64,000 nt of DNA from Chrysogorgia sp. JL179-B06 (GCA_035772405.1 JAYKKM010000145.1:1956501-2020500); one strand, 5' to 3'. Positions 21,063 to 34,839 are shown, numbered from the stretch's first letter. The notes: generated by a model from the letters alone, not told the origin. A program made the numbers and translations.

Positions 21063-21465
21063 TATTACTTAATGGGATCACCATTCTTAAATACAATATT
21101 TATACTTACATAAGCCAATTCATTAAAACAAATTTTTGCTATTGACTGACGTCACAGAAATGATTTTATTGCATGATAAACTCTAACATTTACAATATAG
21201 TGACTCGTTTACTGGTGATCTGTTTATGACATTAAGTAGCGATGAACTTTTATTTCTTTGCAAAATGCTCTCGATAATCTGTTTTTGGATTCACAATTAA
21301 ATTATCAACATTGTCTGTTGACAATTGACTGCAACACTGTTGCAATTTTTACTAACTAATGAAGGCAAGTTTAAAATTTTTGATTCTCATTCACGAGATG
21401 TATATGGTATTCCACATCCATGTGGAAAATGTGTGCTCATGGTTGTTGTTTAAAGTATAAATAAA
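21063..21465 (+). pseudogene. Decayed transposon-encoded cysteine-peptidase-like domain, copy 1
   Basis: Diverged relative of 59190-59508. In shifting frames it reads as QYSDSFTGD-like sequence, then LTIDCNTVAIF, and finally FKIFDSHSRDVYGIPHPCG with KCVLMVVV. The DSHSRD...G pattern with a following hydrophobic strand is what I know from the His-containing part of an OTU/C76-like peptidase domain found in uncharacterised mobile-element proteins of cnidarians and fish. The upstream Cys block is not recognisable in this copy. Stops and shifts throughout show it is dead. The family name is from memory and tentative. Confidence 0.5.
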
Positions 21466-21977
21466 TAATCTTGTGATTTACTTTCAAAACACTTTACCTC
21501 CAAGCGTTGCAGCACCCTTTGTGGTGGTCGTGAGCTACTTACGGCTTCAATTTCTAGGCCTTAAAATATCGTCACGGACATTGTTCGACCCATTCGTGAA
21601 ATTGTCCGACGTAGGGGAGGAAACCGCCGGACATTTTGTTCGACCCAAGTGAAATTGAGGTCAGTAGTTTGTCCGAACCATAATGTATTGGTGTCTGACC
21701 GAACTGTAACTTTGTCCCGACGTAAATGTACCCTTGGTCCAGCACCAGAAGCTCTCGTATTAAACTTAAATAGAGAATCAGGGTGAGGTATGAAAAGTGA
21801 ACCGGAAAGTGTTTATAATCAAGAGCGGGGTTTTCACTGTGTGGGTTCAGAAGTTCGTTGTCAAGTTATTGCCAAGTTTCATATTATATTTCCACAAACC
21901 CTCGAGGCAAACTAAATAATTTGTCAAGCAGAAACAGAATTCAGTCAATCAATATCATGGCACTGAAATAACAGAGA
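21466..21977. other. Gene-free stretch
   Basis: No recognisable coding. A degenerate internal repetition of GTCCGAC / GTTCGACCCA / GTCCGAACC occurs at 21581-21720. It may be a decayed part of the same mobile element. Confidence 0.4.
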
Positions 21978-22180
21978 ATGAGTTCTACTATTGAGGAACA
22001 GTTGTGTCCCTTTTGTAAGGATAGGCATACAAAGTATAGCTGTGTATCGCGTAATGTTATAGTTTGTAACGTTTGTTCACACCAGCTAATCCTGACTCCA
22101 AAGGTTACAATGAAGACGCTGAAAAAGTAAGTATTTGCAAGAACTGTACTAAACCTTCGCCAACATCTGAACCTTCTCGG
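21978..22180 (+). pseudogene. Short Cys-rich (zinc-binding-like) coding remnant
   Basis: From an ATG at 21978 reads MSSTIEEQLCPFCKDRHTKY, then SCVSRNVIVCNVCSH. After a one-base shift it continues with NPDSKGYNEDAEK and ICKNCTKPSP. Three CxxC pairs with a Cys/His between them suggest a zinc-ribbon or treble-clef-like fold. It is on the same strand and about 500 bp downstream of the peptidase-like remnant, so it may be part of the same mobile element. Function unknown. Confidence 0.4.
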
Positions 22181-22585
22181 ATATATATATATATATATAT
22201 AATCAAATTAATTGTAATTGTAAAATGAAGTTTAAGATTTTCACAAATTAAATGTACCATTTCCTGTTCTAATTTTTCCTGTATGTTCTTGCGTCTGTGT
22301 CATTGCAAACCTAACGCATGTACGCAATGCGTACCTATTTTTACTATGAATAAAGTTTATATTTTTGTACAGTACACCAAATTTACTTTTATAATCAAGC
22401 TGCATGTCAACGTGTCAGATTGTCATTTTGCGAACAGTTCATTAACAAAAAAGTTAAGACACTTAGACTGTTAGTAATAACGTCGACTGCTTTTGCCCTT
22501 TGCCTTTCTCATTGAATCGTTGGTCTTGTGAGCGCAGACATTCATGAGTCTTTCGCTGGTGAATATGGTGTGTATATTGATGAGT
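22181..22585. other. Gene-free stretch with short TA run
   Basis: An AT run at 22181-22200; otherwise no supported feature before the LINE tail. Confidence 0.4.
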
Positions 22586-24692
22586 TAATGAATGAATGAA
22601 TGAATGAATGAATGATTTTATTAAAGAGTGAAAATATCCACATAGTGGTTTTTCATTTTTTCACTCTATTTACAATAATTAATACAAAATTTAGTTATAA
22701 GCTATAACAATAAAATATACTACATAAACGAAATACAAAAAGATAAATACAAAATATTAACAAAATACATCTATTTTATAAAATTACTAAAGGTTGCTCT
22801 AACTGCCCTTTTAAAACTGAATAGGTTTGTTTTTTCTCTTATGTATAAAGGCAGATTATTCCATAATGTTGGCCCCCAGCACTCGAAAGATCTTTTTCGA
22901 CTATTCGTACGTAGTTTGGGAATGGCCAAGTTCCCTTTTACAGAAGATCTTGTTCTGTAATTATGTTTATTTGTCAATGGTATCAGCATGTCAGAAAGAT
23001 ATGCTGGACCATTACCATTTAGACATTTATAAAGTAAGGAACAACGTTGAATGTGACAACGGTCAGACATTCGGAGCCAATTTAGTTCGTCCAATAAAGG
23101 TGTCACATGATCAAACTTTTTTGACTTTGTTACAGTTTTTGCAGCTGCATTTTGAATTTTCTGCACAATATCCTGAACTCCCTTGTTGGCATTACCATAA
23201 ACAATGTTGCCGTATTCCACTCTAGAAAGAACTACAGAGTTGACAAGATGTTTGAAAGTGTCTCTGGGCATACACTCACGAATTGATTTCAATTGCCGAA
23301 GTTTACCAATACTTTCTTTCCAGAGTTTCTCAACATGTGGTTTCCATGAGAGGTGTTGGTCAAAAATCATACCTAGATTGACTACTTGATCTTGTGTTTT
23401 GATACATTTTCCATCAATTACTAATTCAATATGTTGAATATCATTAATTTTTGAAAGTTGTTTACTTGTTCCAATTATAAGGAATTGATACTTGCCAATA
23501 TTAGGCTTTAGTTTGTTTGTTATCAACCAAGTATTTATAAGTGTAAGTTCTGATTTCATTTGACTCATCGATGTATACAGCTCAGAAACTTTGCAGTTTT
23601 TGTACAGTTGCTGATCATCGGCATAAAGATGTAAATTTGATTGCATCCGTTTGTAACAGAGTGCTGAGCAAGAATTTCTGGTAATTCATTTATGTAGAGT
23701 ATAAACAAAATGGGGCCTAATACAGACCCTTGCGGAACACCACAAGTTAGTTTTAAATAATTTGACCTTGAGCACCCAATTTTAACATATTGTGTTCTAT
23801 CATCCAAATAATTTGTGAACCACTCCAGGGATGTACCGGTAATTCCATATTTACTAAGCTTATCCAAAAGCATTCCATGATCGATGCTGTCAAAGGCTTT
23901 ACTGAGATCTAATAAAGTAAGTAGTGTGATTTCTTTGTTTTCCATTGAATTAAACATATCATTTGTTATACAAGTCAAGGCAGTGATCGTCGAAAGTCCC
24001 CTGAGATAGCTTGATTGAAATTTGTATAGCAAAGAGTTTTCATTCAAATAAGTTATCAACTGCCTGCATACCAATTTCTCCAATACCTTTGACAGAATGG
24101 GAAGAACAGAGATGGGTCGGTAGTTCAATTTGATATTTTTATCGCCCTTTTTAAAAATTCGAGTCACAAGGGCTGATTTCCACTCAGCAGGTATAACAGA
24201 CTGTTCGATAGAGAGATTAATTAAATAAGTGATAGATTCCTGCACAGAATAAACACCCAGCGCCATCTTCAGCGTTCTGATATCAATAGTATCGATACCA
24301 GTAGCTTTGTCACTAGATAAACTTGAAATAACTTGTACAACTTCGGACAATGTAACTTGTCTTAATTCAAAATGAGACGTGATATTGAAAGGGAAATTAA
24401 AACCATCACCAACTGGATTAAATTCTGACTGTATTTGTTGACCTATACTTGTAAAATATTTATTGAAATTATCGGCACAGACTTTCGCATCGTCACATTC
24501 AGGAAAATTTGGATTATACTTAGATGATGGAAAAACTTGTCGTATGATTCTCCATAGTTCTCTAGGACATTGCTTTTTTTCATTAATTAACCGATTGTAG
24601 TATTCAGTTTTAGCTTGTTTAACTGAAGTCTTAATTTTGTTACGCATCACCAAGTATCTGTCCCATAGAATCTTTTTCTCTGTTTCAATGCG
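22586..24692 (-). mobile_element. CR1/L2-like LINE, 5'-truncated copy
   Basis: The 3' end is a short (CATT)n tail (seen as AATG repeats at 22586-22615 on the plus strand), as in CR1/L2-type LINEs. Coding runs from about 24692 to 22771. The endonuclease and ORF1 are missing, the usual 5' truncation from incomplete reverse transcription. No poly-A and no clear target duplication. Confidence 0.88.
22771..24692 (-). pseudogene. LINE ORF2 reverse transcriptase (no endonuclease, one frameshift)
   Basis: RT of a non-LTR element in two open blocks. The first (24653-23565; similarity extends to about 24690) contains NYRPISVLPILSKVLEKLV, LLDLSKAFDSIDHGMLLDKL and CGVPQGSVLGPILFILYINE. The second (23646-22771) starts with HLYADDQQLY, the catalytic YADD box, and continues through the thumb and C-terminal region to a natural stop. 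A single frameshift just before the YADD box (about 23640-23660) is the only damage in the retained part. QSSYLRGLSTITAL replaces the usual QSGFR... of motif 2, where Gly to Ser may be a damaging change. Confidence 0.93.
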
Positions 24693-25239
24693 TTAGATCT
24701 TTGGCTGCGTCGATTAACTTACGTTAATTTATGACTTAATCGATTGACTTATGACTTACGAAACCTGTCTGCCTGCATGAATTAATTGAATTTAGTTAGT
24801 TTTAATAATCACGCGAGTTCCTAATGAGAAAATGTCACGGCATCTGTGAACTCAAACGGCAGAATATGGAAGGTTAAATTTATGTTGGCACAATTAAATT
24901 ATGCTGTATATTTCAAACCGTTTCAGTTTCTCCGACACCATGCAATTTTCTGTATTTTGACGCACTCCTTAGACCATTTTTTGCGCAAGAAGATATATTC
25001 AGAGCAGGGCCGGATTAGGGTTGTGCGGGACCCGCGGCACATTTTCAACGCGGGGCCCTTTGCATCAGTTGTTAACAATTAACATTGCATGCCGTCGTCG
25101 CAGCGACTGTTGAGCTGGGATGGCAACGGCACAGGGGGAAATTATGCTCCTATTTATTGATATTTTTAATTGAGCTCGTGATTCCCTTACATTATTTTAC
25201 ACATGGCTCGGTTTCCTTTGTTCTTTTCCGGGAATATAT
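24693..25239. other. Gene-free stretch before the satellite
   Basis: Contains CAGGGCCGGATTAGGG at 25004 facing CGCGGGGCCCT at 25049, resembling hAT MITE ends, but no full element. TGACTTA-type short repeats lie at 24728-24765. Confidence 0.4.
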
Positions 25240-25480
25240 CCAATAGCCCCTGTACATCAACTGTCTGAAAAGCTGCATGGTGGCGGTTTTTTATTGTAAC
25301 GGGGGAGTGTGAATCTGAAAACCATAACAATCGCAAGACAATTGATGACTTGCACGTTACGTCACGGCAGCCATGTTGGTGGAACTTCTTTTTAACTTCT
25401 TTTGTTTGTGGCACCAACATGGCCACAATACCTTTGTCTTCGGAGTCTCAAGGGATTTTTTGCAAGTCAATAATAGATTA
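25240..25480 (+). repeat. Satellite-interspersed module 1 (left edge)
   Basis: About 240-bp non-satellite module beginning CCAATAGCCCCTGTACATC and ending AATAGATTA. It contains an internal hairpin GCCATGTTGGTG / CACCAACATGGCC. This edge copy is the most diverged (GGAATATATCC before it, CAAGGGATTTTTTGC near its end) and has unique sequence, not satellite, on its left. Confidence 0.9.
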
Positions 25481-26392
25481 ATATTCCCTCTAATATTCCC
25501 CGCTAATATTTCTCTCTAACATTTCCCGCTATAGTATTCCCCTCTAATATTTCTCTCTAACATTTCCCGCTATAGTATTCCCCTCTAATATTTCTCTCTA
25601 ACATTTCCCGCTATAGTATTCCCCTCTAATATCTAACATTTCCCGCTATAGTATTCCCCTCTAATATTTCTCTCTAACATTTCCCGCTATAGTATTCCCC
25701 TCTAATATTCCTCTCTAACATTTTGCGCTATAGTATTCCCCTCTAATATTCCTCTCTAACATTTCCCGCTATAGTATTCCCCTCTAATATCTAACATTTC
25801 CCGCTATAGTATTCCCCTCTAATATTTCTCTCTAACATTTCCCGCTATAGTATTCCCCTCTAATATTTCTCTCTAACATTTCCCGCTATAGTATTCCCCT
25901 CTAATATCTAACATTTCCCGCTATAGTATTCCCCTCTAATATTTCTCTCTAACATTTCCCGCTGTAGTATTCCCCTCTAATATTTCTCTCTAACATTTCC
26001 CGCTATAGTATTCCCCTCTAATATTCCTCTCTAACATTTCCCGCTATAGTATTCCCCTCTAATATTCCTCTCTAACATTTCCCGCTATAGTATTCCCCTC
26101 TAATATTTCTCTCTAACATTTCCCGCTATAGTATTCCCCCCTAATATTTCGCTCTAATATTTCTCTCTAACATTTCTCGCTATAGTATTCCCCTCTAATA
26201 TTTCTCTCTATATTCTCTCTAACATTTCCCGCTATAGTATTCCCCTCCAATATTTCTCTCTAAACATTTCCCGCTACAGTATTCCCCTCTAATATTTCTC
26301 TCTAACATTTCCCGCTATAGTATTCCCCTCTAATATTTCTCTCTAATATTTCCCGCTATAGTATTCCCCTCTAATATTTCTCTATAATATAT

Positions 26393-26632
26393 CCAATAGC
26401 CCCTGTACATCAACTGTCTGAAAAGCTGCATGGTGGCGGTTTTTTATTGTAACAGGGGGTGTGAAGCTGAAAACCATAACAATCGCAAGACAATTGATGA
26501 CTTGCACGTTACGTCACGGCAGCCATGTTGGTGGAACTTCTTTTTAACTTCTTTTGTTTGTGGCACCAGCATGGCCACAACACCTTTGTCTTCGGAGTCT
26601 CAAAGGATTGGTTGCAAGCCAAGAATAGATTA
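26393..26632 (+). repeat. Satellite-interspersed module 2
   Basis: Full module, GGCGG-T6 variant. Carries AACAGGGGGTGTGAAG, one base shorter than its sisters, which breaks the minus-strand reading frame the other copies share. Confidence 0.9.
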
Positions 26633-27279
26633 ATATTCCCTCTAATATTCCCCGCTAATATTTCTCTCTAACATTTCCCGCTATAGTATTCCCCTCTAAT
26701 ATCTAACATTTCCCGCTATAGTATTGCCCGCTAATATTCCTCTCTAACATTTCCCGCTATAGTATTCCCCACTAATATTTCTCTCTAACATTTCCCGATA
26801 TAGTATTCCCCTCTAATATTAATCTCTAACATTTCCCGCTATAGTATTCCCCTCTAATATTCCTCTCTAACATTTCCCGCTATAGTATTCCCCTCCAATA
26901 TTTCTCTCTAACATTTCCCGCTATAGTATTCCCCGCTAATATTCCTCTCTAACATTTCCCGCTATAGTATTCACCTCTAATATCTAACATTTCCCGCTAT
27001 AGTATTCCCCTCTAATATTTCTCTCTAACATTTCCCGCTACAGTATTCCCCTCTAATATTTCTCTCTAACATTTCCCGCTATAGTATTCCCCTCTAATAT
27101 TACTCGCTAACATTTCCCGCTATAGTATTCCCCTCTAATATTTCTCTCTAACATTTCCCGCTACAGTATTCCCATCTAATATTTCTCTCTAATATTTCGC
27201 GCTATAGTATTCACCTCCAATATTTCTCTCTAATATTTCCCGCTATAGTATTCCCCTCTAATATTTCTCTCTAATATAT

Positions 27280-27520
27280 CCAATAGCCCCTGTACATCAA
27301 CTCTCTGAAAAGCTGCATGGTGGGTTTTTTTTATTGTAACGGGGGAGTGTGAAGCTGAAAACCATAACAATCGCAAGACAATTGATGACTTGCACGTTAC
27401 GTCACGGCAGCCATGTTGGTGGAACTTCTTTTTAACTTCTTTTGTTTGTGGCACCAACATGGCCACAACACCTTTGTCTTCGGAGTCTCAAAGGATTGGT
27501 TGCAAGCCAAGAATAGATTA
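27280..27520 (+). repeat. Satellite-interspersed module 3
   Basis: Full module, GGTGGG-T8 variant, CTCTCTG for CTGTCTG. TCTTCGGAGTCTC / AAGCCAAG subtype. Confidence 0.9.
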
Positions 27521-28773
27521 ATATTCCCTCTAATATTCCCCGCTAATATTTCTCTCTAACATTTCCCGCTATAGTATTCCCCTCTAATATTCCTCTCTAA
27601 CATTTCCCGCTATAGTATTCCCCTCTAATATTTCTCTCAATAACATTTCCCGATATAGTATTCTCCGCTAATATTTCTCTCTAACATTTCCCGCTATAGT
27701 ATTCCCTCTAATATTCCTCTCTAACATTTCCCGCTATAGTATTCCCTCTAATATTTCTCTCTAACATTTCCCGCTATAGTATTCCCCTCTAATATTCCTC
27801 TCTAACATTTCGCGCTACAGTATTCCCTCTAATATTCCTCTCTAACATTTCCCGCTATAGTATTCCCCTCTAACATTTCTCTCTAACATTTCCCGCTATA
27901 GTATTCCCCTCTAATATTCCTCTCTAACATTTCCCCTATCGTATTCCCCTCTAATATTTCTCTCTAACATTTCCCGCTATAATATTCCCCTCTAATATTT
28001 CTCTCTAACATTTCCCGCTACAGTATTCCCCTCTAATATTTCTCTCTAACATTTCCCGCTATAGTATTCCCCTCTAATATTTCTCTCTAACATTTCTCGC
28101 TATAGTATTCCCCTCTAATATTTCTCTCTATATTCTCTCTAACATTTCCCGCTACAGTATTCCCCTCTAATATTTCTCTCTAACATTTCCCGCTATAGTA
28201 TTCCCCTCTAATATTTCTCTCTAACATTTCTCGCTATAGTATTCCCCTCTAATATTTCTCTCTATATTCTCTCTAACATTTCCCGCTATAGTATTCCCCT
28301 CTAATATTTCTCTCTAACATTTCCCGCTACAGTATTCCCCTCTAATATTTCTCTCTAACATTTCCCGCTATAGTATTCCCCTCTAATATTTCTCTCTAAC
28401 ATTTCCCGCTACAGTATTCCCCTCTAATATTTCTCTCTAACATTTCCCGATATAGTATTCCCCTCTAATATTAATCTCTAACATTTCCCGCTATAGTATT
28501 CCCCTCTAATATTCCTCTCTAACATTTCCCGCTATAGTATTCCCCTCCAATATTTCTCTCTAACATTTCCCGCTATAGTATTCCCCGCTAATATTCCTCT
28601 CTAACATTTCCCGCTATAGTATTCCCCTCTAATATTTCTCTCTAACATTTCCCGCTACAGTATTCCCATCTAATATTTCTCTCTAATATTTCGCGCTATA
28701 GTATTCACCTCTAATATTTCTCTCTAATATTTCCAGCTATAGTATTCCCCTCTAATATTTCTCTCTAATATAT

Positions 28774-29014
28774 CCAATAGCCCCTGTACATCAACTGTCT
28801 GAAAAGCTGCATGGTGGGGTTTTTTTATTGTAACGGGGGAGTGTGAAGCTGAAAACCATAACAATCGCAAGACAATTGATGACTTGCACGTTACGTCACG
28901 GCAGCCATGTTGGTGGAACTTCTTTTTAACTTATTTTGTTTGTGGCACCAACATGGCCACAACACCTTTGTCTTCGGAGTCTCAAAGGATTGGTTGCAAG
29001 CCAAGAATAGATTA
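28774..29014 (+). repeat. Satellite-interspersed module 4
   Basis: Full module, GGGG-T7 variant. AACTTATTTTG instead of AACTTCTTTTG introduces a stop in the shared minus-strand frame. Confidence 0.9.
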
Positions 29015-30425
29015 ATATTTCCTCTAATATTCCCCGCTAATATTTCTCTCTAACATTTCCCGCTATAGTATTCCCCTCTAATATTCCTCTCTAACATTTC
29101 CCGCTATAGTATTCCCCTCTAATATTTCTCTCTATAACATTTCCCGATATAGTATTCTCCGCTAATATTTCTCTCTAACATTTCCCGCTATAGTATTCCC
29201 TCTAATATTCCTCTCTAACATTTCCCGCTATAGTATTCCCTCTAATATTTCTCTCTAACATTTCCCGCTATAGTATTCCCCTCTAATATTCCTCTCTAAC
29301 ATTTCCCGCTATAGTATTCCCCTCCAATATTTCTCTCTAACATTTCCCGCTATAGTATTCCCCGCTAATATTCCTCTCTAACATTTCCCGCTATAGTATT
29401 CACCTCTAATATCTAATATTTCCCGCTATAGTATTCCCCTCTAATATTTCTCTCTAACATTTCCCGCTACAGTATTCCCCTCTAATATTTCTCTCTAACA
29501 TTTCCCGCTATAGTATTCCCCTCTAATATTTCTCGCTAACATTTCCCGCTATAGTATTCCCCTCTAATATTTCTCTCTAACATTTCCCGCTACAGTATTC
29601 CCATCTAATATTTCTCTCTAATATTTCGCGCTATAGTATTCACCTCTAATATTTCTCTCTAATATTTCCCGCTATAGTATTCCCCTCTAATATTCCTCTC
29701 TAACATTTCGCGCTACAGTATTCCCTCTAATATTCCTCTCTAACATTTCCCGCTATAGTATTCCCCTCTAACATTTCTCTCTAACATTTCCCGCTATAGT
29801 ATTCCCCTCTAATATTCCTCTCTAACATTTCCCCTATCGTATTCCCCTCTAATATTTCTCTCTAACATTTCCCGCTATAATATTCCCCTCTAATATTTCT
29901 CTCTAACATTTCCCGCTACAGTATTCCCCTCTAATATTTCTCTCTAACATTTCCCGCTATAGTATTCCCCTCTAATATTTCTCTCTAACATTTCTCGCTA
30001 TAGTATTCCCCTCTAATATTTCTCTCTATATTCTCTCTAACATTTCCCGCTACAGTATTCCCCTCTAATATTTCTCTCTAACATTTCCCGCTATAGTATT
30101 CCCCTCTAATATTTCTCTCTAACATTTCTCGCTATAGTATTCCCCTCTAATATTTCTCTCTATATTCTCTCTAACATTTCCCGCTATAGTATTCCCCTCT
30201 GATATTTCTCTCTAACATTTCCCGCTACAGTATTCCCCTCTAATATTTCTCTCTAACATTTCCCGCTATAGTATTCCCCTCTAATATTTCTCTCTAACAT
30301 TTCCCGCTACAGTATTCCCCTCTAATATTTCTCTCTAACATTTCCCGCTATAGTATTCCCCTCTAATATTTCTCTCTAATATTTCCCGCTATAGTATTCC
30401 CCTCTAATATTTCTCTCTAATATAT

Positions 30426-30665
30426 CCAATAGCCCCTGTACATCAACTGTCTGAAAAGCTGCATGGTGGCGCTTTTTTATTGTAACGGGGGAGTGTGAAG
30501 CTGAAAACCATAACAATCGCAAGACAATTGATGACTTGCACGTTACGTCACGGCAGCCATGTTGGTGGAACTTCTTTTTAACTTCTTTTGTTTGTGGCAC
30601 CAACATGGCCACAACACCTTTGTCTTCGGAGTCTCAAAGGATTGGTTGCAAGCCAAGAATAGATT
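30426..30665 (+). repeat. Satellite-interspersed module 5
   Basis: Full module, GGCGC-T6 variant, same subtype as modules 6 and 10. The distance to module 6 (1248 bp) nearly equals that from 9 to 10 (1249 bp), marking a duplicated higher-order block. Confidence 0.9.
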
Positions 30666-31673
30666 AATATTCCCTCTAATATTCCCCGCTAATATTTCTC
30701 TCTAACATTTCCCGCTATAGTATTCCCCTCTAATATTCCTCTCTAACATTTCCCGCTATAGTATTCCCCTCTAATATTTCTCTCTATAACATTTCCCGAT
30801 ATAGTATTCTCCGCTAATATTTCTCTCTAACATTTCCCGCTATAGTATTCCCTCTAATATTCCTCTCTAACATTTCCCGCTATAGTATTCCCTCTAATAT
30901 TTCTCTCTAACATTTCCCGCTATAGTATTCCCCTCTAATATTCCTCTCTAACATTTCGCGCTACAGTATTCCCTCTAATATTCCTCTCTAACATTTCCCG
31001 CTATAGTATTCCCCTCTAACATTTCTCTCTAACATTTCCCGCTATAGTATTCCCCTCTAATATTCCTCTCTAACATTTCCCCTATCGTATTCCCCTCTAA
31101 TATTTCTCTCTAACATTTCCCGCTATAATATTCCCCTCTAATATTTCTCTCTAACATTTCCCGCTACAGTATTCCCCTCTAATATTTCTCTCTAACATTT
31201 CCCGCTATAGTATTCCCCTCTAATATTTCTCTCTAACATTTCTCGCTATAGTATTCCCCTCTAATATTTCTCTCTATATTCTCTCTAACATTTCCCGCTA
31301 CAGTATTCCCCTCTAATATTTCTCTCTAACATTTCCCGCTATAGTATTCCCCTCTAATATTTCTCTCTAACATTTCTCGCTATAGTATTCCCCTCTAATA
31401 TTTCTCTCTATATTCTCTCTAACATTTCCCGCTATAGTATTCCCCTCTGATATTTCTCTCTAACATTTCCCGCTACAGTATTCCCCTCTAATATTTCTCT
31501 CTAACATTTCCCGCTATAGTATTCCCCTCTAATATTTCTCTCTAACATTTCCCGCTACAGTATTCCCCTCTAATATTTCTCTCTAACATTTCCCGCTATA
31601 GTATTCCCCTCTAATATTTCTCTCTAATATTTCCCGCTATAGTATTCCCCTCTAATATTTCTCTCTAATATAT

Positions 31674-31914
31674 CCAATAGCCCCTGTACATCAACTGTCT
31701 GAAAAGCTGCATGGTGGCGCTTTTTTATTGTAACGGGGGAGTGTGAAGCTGAAAACCATAACAATCGCAAGACAATTGATGACTTGCACGTTACGTCACG
31801 GCAGCCATGTTGGTGGAACTTCTTTTCAACTTCTTTTGTTTGTGGCACCAACATGGCCACAATACCTTTGTCTTTGGAGTCTCAAAGGATTGGTTGCAAG
31901 TCAAGAATAGATTA
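31674..31914 (+). repeat. Satellite-interspersed module 6
   Basis: Full module, GGCGC-T6 variant with TCTTTGGAGTCTC / AAGTCAAG; one T-to-C change in the CTTTTCAACTTC segment. Confidence 0.9.
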
Positions 31915-32485
31915 ATATTCCCTCTAATATTCCCCGCTAATATTTCTCTCTAACATTTCCCGCTATAGTATTCCCCTCTAATATTTCTCTCTAACATTTC
32001 AAGCTACAGTATTCCCCTCTAATATTCCTCTCTAACATTTCCCGCTATAGTATTCCCCGCTAATATTTCTCTCTAACATTTCCCGCTATAGTATTCCCCT
32101 CTAATATTCCTCTCTAACATTTCCCCCTATAGTATTCCCCTCTAATATTTCTCTCTAACATTTCCCGCTATAATATTCCCCTCTAATATCTAACATTTCC
32201 CGCTATAGTATTCCCCTCTAATATTTCTCTCTAACATTTCCCGCTACAGTATTCCCCTCTAATATTTCTCTCTAACATTTCCCGCTATAGTATTCCCCTC
32301 TAATATTTCTCGCTAACATTTCCCGCTATAGTATTCCCCTCTAATATTTCTCTCTAACATTTCCCGCTACAGTATTCCCATCTAATATTTCTCTCTAATA
32401 TTTCGCGCTATAGTATTCACCTCTAATATTTCTCTCTAATATTTCCCGCTATAGTATTCCCCTCTAATATTTCTCTCTAATATAT

Positions 32486-32726
32486 CCAATAGCCCCTGTA
32501 CATCAACTGTCTGAAAAGCTGCATGGTGGGGTTTTTTTATTGTAACGGGGGAGTGTGAAGCTGAAAACCATAACAATCGCAAGACAATTGATGACTTGCA
32601 CGTTACGTCACGGCAGCCATGTTGGTGGAACTTCTTTTTAACTTCTTTTGTTTGTGGCACCAACATGGCCACAATACCTTTGTCTTTGGAGTCTCAAAGG
32701 ATTGGTTGCAAGTGAAGAATAGATTA
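32486..32726 (+). repeat. Satellite-interspersed module 7
   Basis: Full module, GGGG-T7 variant, ending AAGTGAAGAATAG, a unique C-to-G change. Confidence 0.9.
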
Positions 32727-33498
32727 ATATTCCCTCTAATATTCCCCGCTAATATTTCTCTCTAACATTTCCCGCTATAGTATTCCCCTCTAATATTTCT
32801 CTCTAACATTTCAAGCTACAGTATTCCCCTCTAATATTCCTCTCTAACATTTCCCGCTATAGTATTCCCCGCTAATATTTCTCTCTAACATTTCCCGCTA
32901 TAGTATTCCCCTCTAATATTCCTCTCTAACATTTCCCCCTATAGTATTCCCCTCTAATATTTCTCTCTAACATTTCCCGCTATAATATTCCCCTCTAATA
33001 TTTCTCTCTAACATTTCCCGCTACAGTATTCCCCTCTAATATTTCTCTCTAACATTTCCCGCTATAGTATTCCCCTCTAATATTTCTCTCTAACATTTCT
33101 CGCTATAGTATTCCCCTCTAATATTTCCTCTATATTCTCTCTAACATTTCCCGCTATAGTATTCCCCTCTAATATTTCTCTCTAACATTTCCCGCTACAG
33201 TATTCCCCTCTAATATTTCTCTCTAACATTTCCCGCTATAGTATTCCCCTCTAATATTTCTCTCTAACATTTCCCGCTATAGTATTCCCCTCTAATATTT
33301 CTCTCTAACATTTCTCGCTATAGTATTCCCCTCTAATATTTCCTCTATATTCTCTCTAACATTTCCCGCTATAGTATTCCCCTCTAATATTTCTCTCTAA
33401 CATTTCCCGCTACAGTATTCCCCTCTAATATTTCTCTCTAACATTTCCCGCTATAGTATTCCCCTCTAATATTTCCCCTCTAATATTTCTCTCTAATA

Positions 33499-33741
33499 TA
33501 CCCAAAGCCCCTGTACATCAACTGTCTGAAAAGCTGCATGGTGGCGGTTTTTTATTGTAACGGGGGAGTGTGAAGCTGAAAACCATAACAATCGCAAGAC
33601 AATTGATGACTTGCACGTTACGTCACGGCAGCCATGTTGGTGGAACTTCTTTTTAACTTCTTTTGTTTGTGGCACCAACATGGCCACAATACCTTTGTTT
33701 TTGGAGTCTCAAAGGATTGGTTGCAAGTCAAGAATAGATTA
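33499..33741 (+). repeat. Satellite-interspersed module 8
   Basis: Full module with altered start (ATACCCAAAGCCCCTG) shared only with module 11; GGCGG-T6; TGTTTTTGGAG near its end. Confidence 0.9.
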
Positions 33742-34839
33742 ATATTCCCTCTAATATTCCCCGCTAATATTTCTCTCTAACATTTCCCGCTATAGTATTC
33801 CCCTCTAATATTTCTCTATAACATTTCCCGCTATAGTATTCCCCTCTAATATTCCTCTCTAACATTTCCCGCTATAGTATTCCCCTCTAATATCTAACAT
33901 TTCCCGATATAGTATTGCCCGCTAATATTCCTCTCTAACATTTCCCGCTATAGTATTCCCCTCTAATATTTCTCTCTAACATTTCCCGATATAGTATTCC
34001 CCTCTAATATTAATCTCTAACATTTCCCGCTATAGTATTCCCCTCTAATATTTCTCTTTAACATTTCCCGATATAGTATTCCCCTCTAATATTTCTCTCT
34101 AACATTTCCCGCTATAGTATTCCCCTCTAATATTAATCTCTAACATTTCCCACTATAGTATTCCCCTCTAATATTCCTCTCTAACATTTCCCGCTATAGT
34201 GTTCCCCTCCAATATTTCTCTCTAACATTTCCCGCTATAGTATTCCCCGCTAATATTCCTCTCTAACATTTCCCGCTATAGTATTCACCTCTAATATTCC
34301 TCTCTAACATTTCCCGCTATAGTATTCCCCTCTAATATCTAACATTTCCCGCTATAGTATTCCCCTCTAATATTTCTCTCTAACATTTCCCGCTACAGTA
34401 TTCCCCTCTAATATTTCTCTCTAACATTTCCCGCTATAGTATTCCCCTCTAATATTTCTCGCTAACATTTCCCGCTATAGTATTCCCCTCTAATATTTCT
34501 CTCTAACATTTCCCGCTACAGTATTCCCATCTAATATTTCTCTCTAATATTTCCCGCTATAGTATTCCCCTCTAATATTTCTCTCTAACATTTCCCGCTA
34601 CAGTATTCCCCTCTAATATTTCTCTCTAACATTTCCCGCTATAGTATTCCCCTCTAATATTTCTCGCTAACATTTCCCGCTATAGTATTCCCCTCTAATA
34701 TTTCTCTCTAACATTTCCCGCTACAGTATTCCCATCTAATATTTCTCTCTAATATTTCGCGCTATAGTATTCACCTCTAATATTTCTCTCTAATATTTCC
34801 CGCTATAGTATTCCCCTCTAATATTTCTCTCTAATATAT

